Shown here: piece after piece, positions 60,846 through 64,000 of the stretch
How positions within the stretch are numbered: position 1 is the stretch's first letter
Layout of the letters: each line of letters begins with the position of its first letter
Source: Archaeoglobaceae archaeon
GTDB taxonomy: Archaea; Halobacteriota; Archaeoglobi; Archaeoglobales; Archaeoglobaceae
Reading direction: 5' to 3'
Assembly (NCBI GenBank): GCA_038734275.1
Contig: JAVYOO010000001.1
Coordinates: 372,001 to 436,000 of the forward strand
DNA length: 64,000 bases
Translations under genes and position numbers: made by a program
Notes under the pieces: generated by a model
Databases searched by the model: none
Seen by the model: only the letters and a program-made list of their open reading frames with translations
Told to the model about the DNA's origin: nothing

Positions 60846-62027
60846 TTGAGGCGGGTCGCTATCCTTGGGGTTGGAATGACCAAATTTGGAAAGCATTCAG
60901 AAAAATCCCTCGTTGATCTGTTTGCTGAGGCATTTTTCGAGGCTTTTGAAGAATCTAATATAGAGCTTAAGGACATTCAGGCAGTCTATTACGGAAACTT
61001 CGTTGGAGAGATGACTGATGGCTCTGCAAATCTCGCGGGATTCATAGCCGATGAGATCGGGCTGAAAAATGTTCCTGCAATCAGATACGAAGGAGCCTGT
61101 GCTTCTTCAAGCGTTGCATTTAGAGAAGCTGTTAGAGCGGTTTCAGCTGGCTATTATGACTGCGTTGCTGTCGGTGGGAGCGAAAAATTGCTCAGTGCTG
61201 GAACTGGCATTGGAACAAGAGCTCTTGCAACCGCGGTTGATGGTGTTTACGAGATAGCGGTAGGACTCACGTTTCCGGGGGTTTTTGCACTCGCTACAAG
61301 GCTTTACGCAAAGGAATACGGAATCCCGCTCGAAAAGCTTAGAGAAATGATGGCTTATGTTTCTGTGAAGAACCACAGATATGGAGCACTGAACCCAAAA
61401 GCCCAGTTCTACGGGAAATACGGAGATTTAAAGGTTGAAGACGTTTTGAACTCCCGAATGGTTTGCTCACCAATTACTCTGCTGGACTGCTGTCCAATGA
61501 CCGACGGTGGAAGTGCGGTGATAATTGCGGAAGAGAAGCTCGCAAAGGAAGTTATCGATACCCCAGTTTACGTTCTTGGCACTGGTCAGGCTTCTGGTGG
61601 TGCTCTGTTCAGACAGGAAAAGGACATCGTGAAAGCGATTCCAAGAAGAAAGTCTGCAGAAATGGCTTTCAAAGAGGCAAAGATTCAGCCAAAAGATGTT
61701 GACTTCGTTGAGCTCCACGATTGCTTTACCATAGCAGAAATAATAGCATTGGAGGCAATGGGCTTCTTCAAATATGGGGAAGCATGCTACGCAACAAAAG
61801 AAGGTATGACGAGCATCGATGGTGATCTTCCAGTCAATCCAGATGGTGGTCTTATTGGTAAAGGACATCCAGTCGGCGCCACGGGGGTTTCGCAGATTTA
61901 TTCTGCGGTGAAACAGCTAAGAGGAGAGTTCAAGTGGAATCAGGTGAAGGATGCAAGAATTGCAATGACCGACACGCTTGGAGGCGATTTCGGAACCCTT
62001 GTAAATGTGATCCTGGGGGTGGAATGA
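60846..62027 (+). CDS. SCP2-type thiolase with DUF35 partner
   Basis: This 393-residue thiolase of the SCP2/archaeal type has RVAILGVGMTKFGKH, the nucleophilic Cys in YEGACASSSVAFRE, LHDCFTIAEII and GKGHPVGATGVSQIY. The start is a TTG at 60846 (GGGTGG four bases upstream), with no ATG near. The next gene encodes a DUF35 protein overlapping the stop, as is usual for this thiolase type, in which the DUF35 chain helps bind CoA. The acyl substrate is unknown. Confidence 0.9.
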   Translation: MRRVAILGVGMTKFGKHSEKSLVDLFAEAFFEAFEESNIELKDIQAVYYGNFVGEMTDGSANLAGFIADEIGLKNVPAIRYEGACASSSVAFREAVRAVSAGYYDCVAVGGSEKLLSAGTGIGTRALATAVDGVYEIAVGLTFPGVFALATRLYAKEYGIPLEKLREMMAYVSVKNHRYGALNPKAQFYGKYGDLKVEDVLNSRMVCSPITLLDCCPMTDGGSAVIIAEEKLAKEVIDTPVYVLGTGQASGGALFRQEKDIVKAIPRRKSAEMAFKEAKIQPKDVDFVELHDCFTIAEIIALEAMGFFKYGEACYATKEGMTSIDGDLPVNPDGGLIGKGHPVGATGVSQIYSAVKQLRGEFKWNQVKDARIAMTDTLGGDFGTLVNVILGVE

Positions 62028-62428
62028 TGTTTGCAGAGTTCTTCAGCAACCTGAAGGAAGGAAAACTCATTGGCTTGAAATGCAAAGACTGCGGGGCGAT
62101 TACATGCCCTCCAAAGAACACCTGCAACAAATGTTCTTCCAGAAATCTTGAGAGGGTTTTGCTAAGTGGCAAGGGAGTTATCAAAAGCTATACCGTCACT
62201 TACATAGCCCCAATGGGATACGAAAAAGAGGCCCCATATACTGTAGCACTCGTTGAGCTTCTCGAAGGGGCATGGATCGTTGGAAGGCTCGATGTCGATC
62301 CAAAAATTGCTGACAGCGAGGATCTTATCGGAAAGAGGGTTTCGATTTACGCCAAGGAATTTCAGAGTGAGATGTTCTATCCAGATAAGAGCAAAAGAGT
62401 CGTGCCATATTTCAAAATAGAGGGATAA
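62027..62428 (+). CDS. DUF35 zinc-ribbon/OB-fold acyl-CoA-associated protein
   Basis: The ~133-residue protein has an N-terminal helix (FAEFFSNLKEGKLIGLKC), a zinc ribbon (CKDCGAITCPPKNTCNKC) and an OB fold (GKGVIKSYTVTYIAP, ALVELLEGAWIVGRLD). Such proteins are small subunits of thiolase complexes. The start is ATG 62027 or 62024 (ATGATG); the former gives better spacing from GGGGGTGG, and both overlap the thiolase stop. The same domain is fused to the HMGCS-like protein at 44.4 kb. Confidence 0.9.
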   Translation: MFAEFFSNLKEGKLIGLKCKDCGAITCPPKNTCNKCSSRNLERVLLSGKGVIKSYTVTYIAPMGYEKEAPYTVALVELLEGAWIVGRLDVDPKIADSEDLIGKRVSIYAKEFQSEMFYPDKSKRVVPYFKIEG

Positions 62429-62432
62429 GAGG

Positions 62433-63581
62433 ATGAAATTTGAGCTAAGCGAAGAGCTAAGAGACTTGCAGAATGCGGTTAGAGAGTTTGCTGAAAAAGA
62501 GATAAAGCCCTACGGAAAGGAGTTCGATGAAAAGGCAGAATATCCATGGGAAATCTACAGAAAAGCCTCGAAGCTGGGCTATATTGGAGCGAGCGTTCCC
62601 GAAGAGTTAGGCGGAGCGGGAATGGGATGCTTGGCTGAGGCTGTGATCAGCATCGAACTAACAAGAGCGGACAGTAGCATAGGATCCGCAATCGATCTTG
62701 CGGTGCTTGGAGTTCCTATGATCCTAAAGCATGGCACTGAAGAGCAAAAGGAAAGCTACATCCCGGGAGTAGTAAAAGGAAAAGCTCCATCCGCGATTGC
62801 AATAACTGAGCCGGACTGCGGAACAGATGTTTCCGCAATTAGAACAAAGGCTGTAAAAGATGGCAACGATTGGGTGATCAACGGCTCAAAGACGTTCATA
62901 ACAAACGGTAGCATCGCTTCCTACGCAATTGTTCTTGCAAAGACTTCAGAAACAAGCCCTCCACATGCCGGAATAAGTGCTTTTATCGTTGAAACAACTC
63001 GCGAAGGCTATGAGGCTAAAAGAATCAAGAAGATGGGTCTTAACTGCCACGATACCTGCGAAGTTGTGCTTAAAAGTGTCAGAGTTCCTGCGGAGAATCT
63101 TATAGGCAAGGAGAACAGGGGTTTTTACCAGCTAATGGATTTCTTTAACGAAAGCAGAATTAAAATCGGAGCCCTGCACCTTGGAATGGCAATTGGAGCC
63201 TATGAGAGGGCACTGGAGTATGCAAAGCAGAGGAAGGCATTTGGAAAGCCATTGATTGAGCATCAGGCTATAGCTTTTAAGCTTGCTGAGATGTTCACGA
63301 TGATTGAGGCTGCGAGGCTTTTGGTTTATAAGGCTGCTTGGCTTGTTGATGAAGGAAGCGCAAATCCTGCGATAAGTTCTGCTGCGAAGCTATTTGCAAG
63401 TGAAGTGGCTGTGAGGGTTTGCAGTGAGGCTGTGCAGATATTCGGTGGTTATGGATACAGCAAGGAATACGATGTCGAGAGGTATTACAGGGATGCGAGG
63501 GTTGGGACGATCTATGAAGGGACGAGTGAGGCGCAGAAGATTGTTATAAGTAGGTTTCTGGGTGGTAAGCTAACGCGATAG
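62433..63581 (+). CDS. Acyl-CoA dehydrogenase (second paralogue)
   Basis: This 382-residue FAD enzyme has the same family motifs as the 51.3 kb gene: IAITEPDCGTDVSAIRT, TFITNGSIASYAIV, GGYGYSKEYDVERYY and catalytic Glu in IYEGTSEAQK. The N-terminal two thirds differ at many positions from the first copy, while the last third is DNA-identical. AAGAGG lies just before the ATG. It is the last gene of the 59.9 kb operon, 4 bases after the DUF35 gene. The differing N-terminal regions suggest different substrate ranges. Confidence 0.95.
   Translation: MKFELSEELRDLQNAVREFAEKEIKPYGKEFDEKAEYPWEIYRKASKLGYIGASVPEELGGAGMGCLAEAVISIELTRADSSIGSAIDLAVLGVPMILKHGTEEQKESYIPGVVKGKAPSAIAITEPDCGTDVSAIRTKAVKDGNDWVINGSKTFITNGSIASYAIVLAKTSETSPPHAGISAFIVETTREGYEAKRIKKMGLNCHDTCEVVLKSVRVPAENLIGKENRGFYQLMDFFNESRIKIGALHLGMAIGAYERALEYAKQRKAFGKPLIEHQAIAFKLAEMFTMIEAARLLVYKAAWLVDEGSANPAISSAAKLFASEVAVRVCSEAVQIFGGYGYSKEYDVERYYRDARVGTIYEGTSEAQKIVISRFLGGKLTR
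63195..63565 (+). repeat. 371-bp identical tract shared by two acyl-CoA dehydrogenases, copy 2
   Basis: Identical by eye to 52023-52393. The first mismatch upstream is one base away (T here, C in copy 1), with a few more shared bases before it. Downstream the copies split at the final codons. Confidence 0.93.
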
Positions 63582-63615
63582 AAAAAATTTTATTTTTAAT
63601 AGTTTTAATTTTTGC

Positions 63616-64000
63616 ATGGAAGATCTGAGAATAGATCAGATCGGAGTTGTAACGAGAGATATCGATAAATTGACGAGATTTTTCAGAGAAAAGTTCGGAG
63701 TTGATTTCGTTATCTTTGAAACCCAACAACAAAAGGGAAGACTAAAGATTGCGCTAACAAATCTTGGAGAAGTTCAGCTCGAACTGATTCAGGTTCTCGA
63801 AGGCGAAACAATACATGCAGAGTTTCTTAAAAGAAAAGGTGAGGGATTGCACCATATTGGCTTCTTTGTTAAGAATCTGGACGAAAAGCTGAGGATTGCA
63901 AAGGAGAATGGAATGGAAGTTGTTGAGCAAGGAGAGATCGCTGGAGTCAGATACGCCTATCTCGATACCGAAAAAGATATTGGATTAACTCTTGAATTCA
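63616..64000 (+). CDS. VOC-fold protein, methylmalonyl-CoA epimerase-like (cut by window end)
   Basis: An open frame starts at ATG 63616 and runs off the window after 128 codons. It begins MEDLRIDQIGVVTRDIDKLT and has EVQLELIQVLEG, GEGLHHIGFFVKNL and a final DIGLTLEF. These resemble the vicinal-oxygen-chelate fold of methylmalonyl-CoA epimerase and glyoxalase. The first metal position in mce is His (DHIG), but here it is Gln (DQIG), so it may not be a true epimerase. It follows the acyl-CoA dehydrogenase by 34 bases containing a TATA-like run. Confidence 0.75.
   Translation, partial: MEDLRIDQIGVVTRDIDKLTRFFREKFGVDFVIFETQQQKGRLKIALTNLGEVQLELIQVLEGETIHAEFLKRKGEGLHHIGFFVKNLDEKLRIAKENGMEVVEQGEIAGVRYAYLDTEKDIGLTLEF

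Overview
The window looks like a chromosome segment from a hyperthermophilic or thermophilic euryarchaeon of the Archaeoglobales (Archaeoglobus/Ferroglobus/Geoglobus type). The grounds are a type-M-like archaeal RNase P RNA, archaeal ribosomal proteins S8e and S17e, an F420-dependent methylene-H4MPT dehydrogenase, archaeal tRNA-modification enzymes (Trm5, Taw1, TiaS), an archaeal C/D box sRNA, TATA-type promoters with many near-leaderless genes, and an aerobic-style fatty-acid beta-oxidation gene set beside archaeal genes. The species cannot be fixed from sequence reading alone.

Region 1 (1-8.1 kb): a frameshifted membrane sensor, a DUF2703 protein, a tight pheT-apgM-argD operon, a repeat-bearing PD-(D/E)XK-like protein and a secreted membrane-anchored coiled-coil protein. 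Region 2 (8.2-19.4 kb): four large secreted proteins on the minus strand that form a cohesin-dockerin system. One is surface-anchored (cohesin plus PGF-CTERM-like tail), one is a papain-like protease with beta-helix, cohesin and dockerin, one is a double beta-helix protein with two cohesins and a dockerin, and one is a Tyr/Cys-rich protein ending in a dockerin. Long tracts are identical between and within these genes, and the first and last share a nearly identical promoter/leader with a hairpin. This is the most striking part of the window.

Region 3 (19.6-34.5 kb): housekeeping genes. These are a PhoU/RCK-C protein, mfnB, deoxyhypusine synthase followed by an antisense C/D box sRNA, a secreted lipase-like hydrolase, trm5, the overlapping thiE-taw1-translin-tiaS operon, the rps17e-dapA-membrane protein-dapB operon, RNase P RNA, rps8e, possible extra structured RNAs, mtd, and hypA with a MinD-type ATPase.

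Region 4 (34.6-38.5 kb): a four-gene cytosolic [NiFe] sulfhydrogenase operon (hydBGDA order) whose large subunit stops exactly at the last metal-site histidine. Region 5 (38.6-64 kb): acyl-CoA metabolism. It has two acyl-CoA ligases, two acyl-CoA dehydrogenases sharing a 371-bp identical tract, two fused hydroxyacyl-CoA dehydrogenase/enoyl-CoA hydratases, a single-domain hydroxyacyl-CoA dehydrogenase, an enoyl-CoA hydratase, three thiolases, two DUF35-type partners, and a propionyl-CoA/methylmalonyl-CoA cluster (mcmA2-mce-mmdA/pccB-small protein-biotin carrier-mcmA1). Together these would take fatty acids to acetyl-CoA, and odd-chain propionyl-CoA to succinyl-CoA. YchF, a DUF2095-like protein, a bactofilin-like protein and a YiiX-like peptidase are interspersed. 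No tRNA, rRNA operon, CRISPR array, transposase or integrase was seen.
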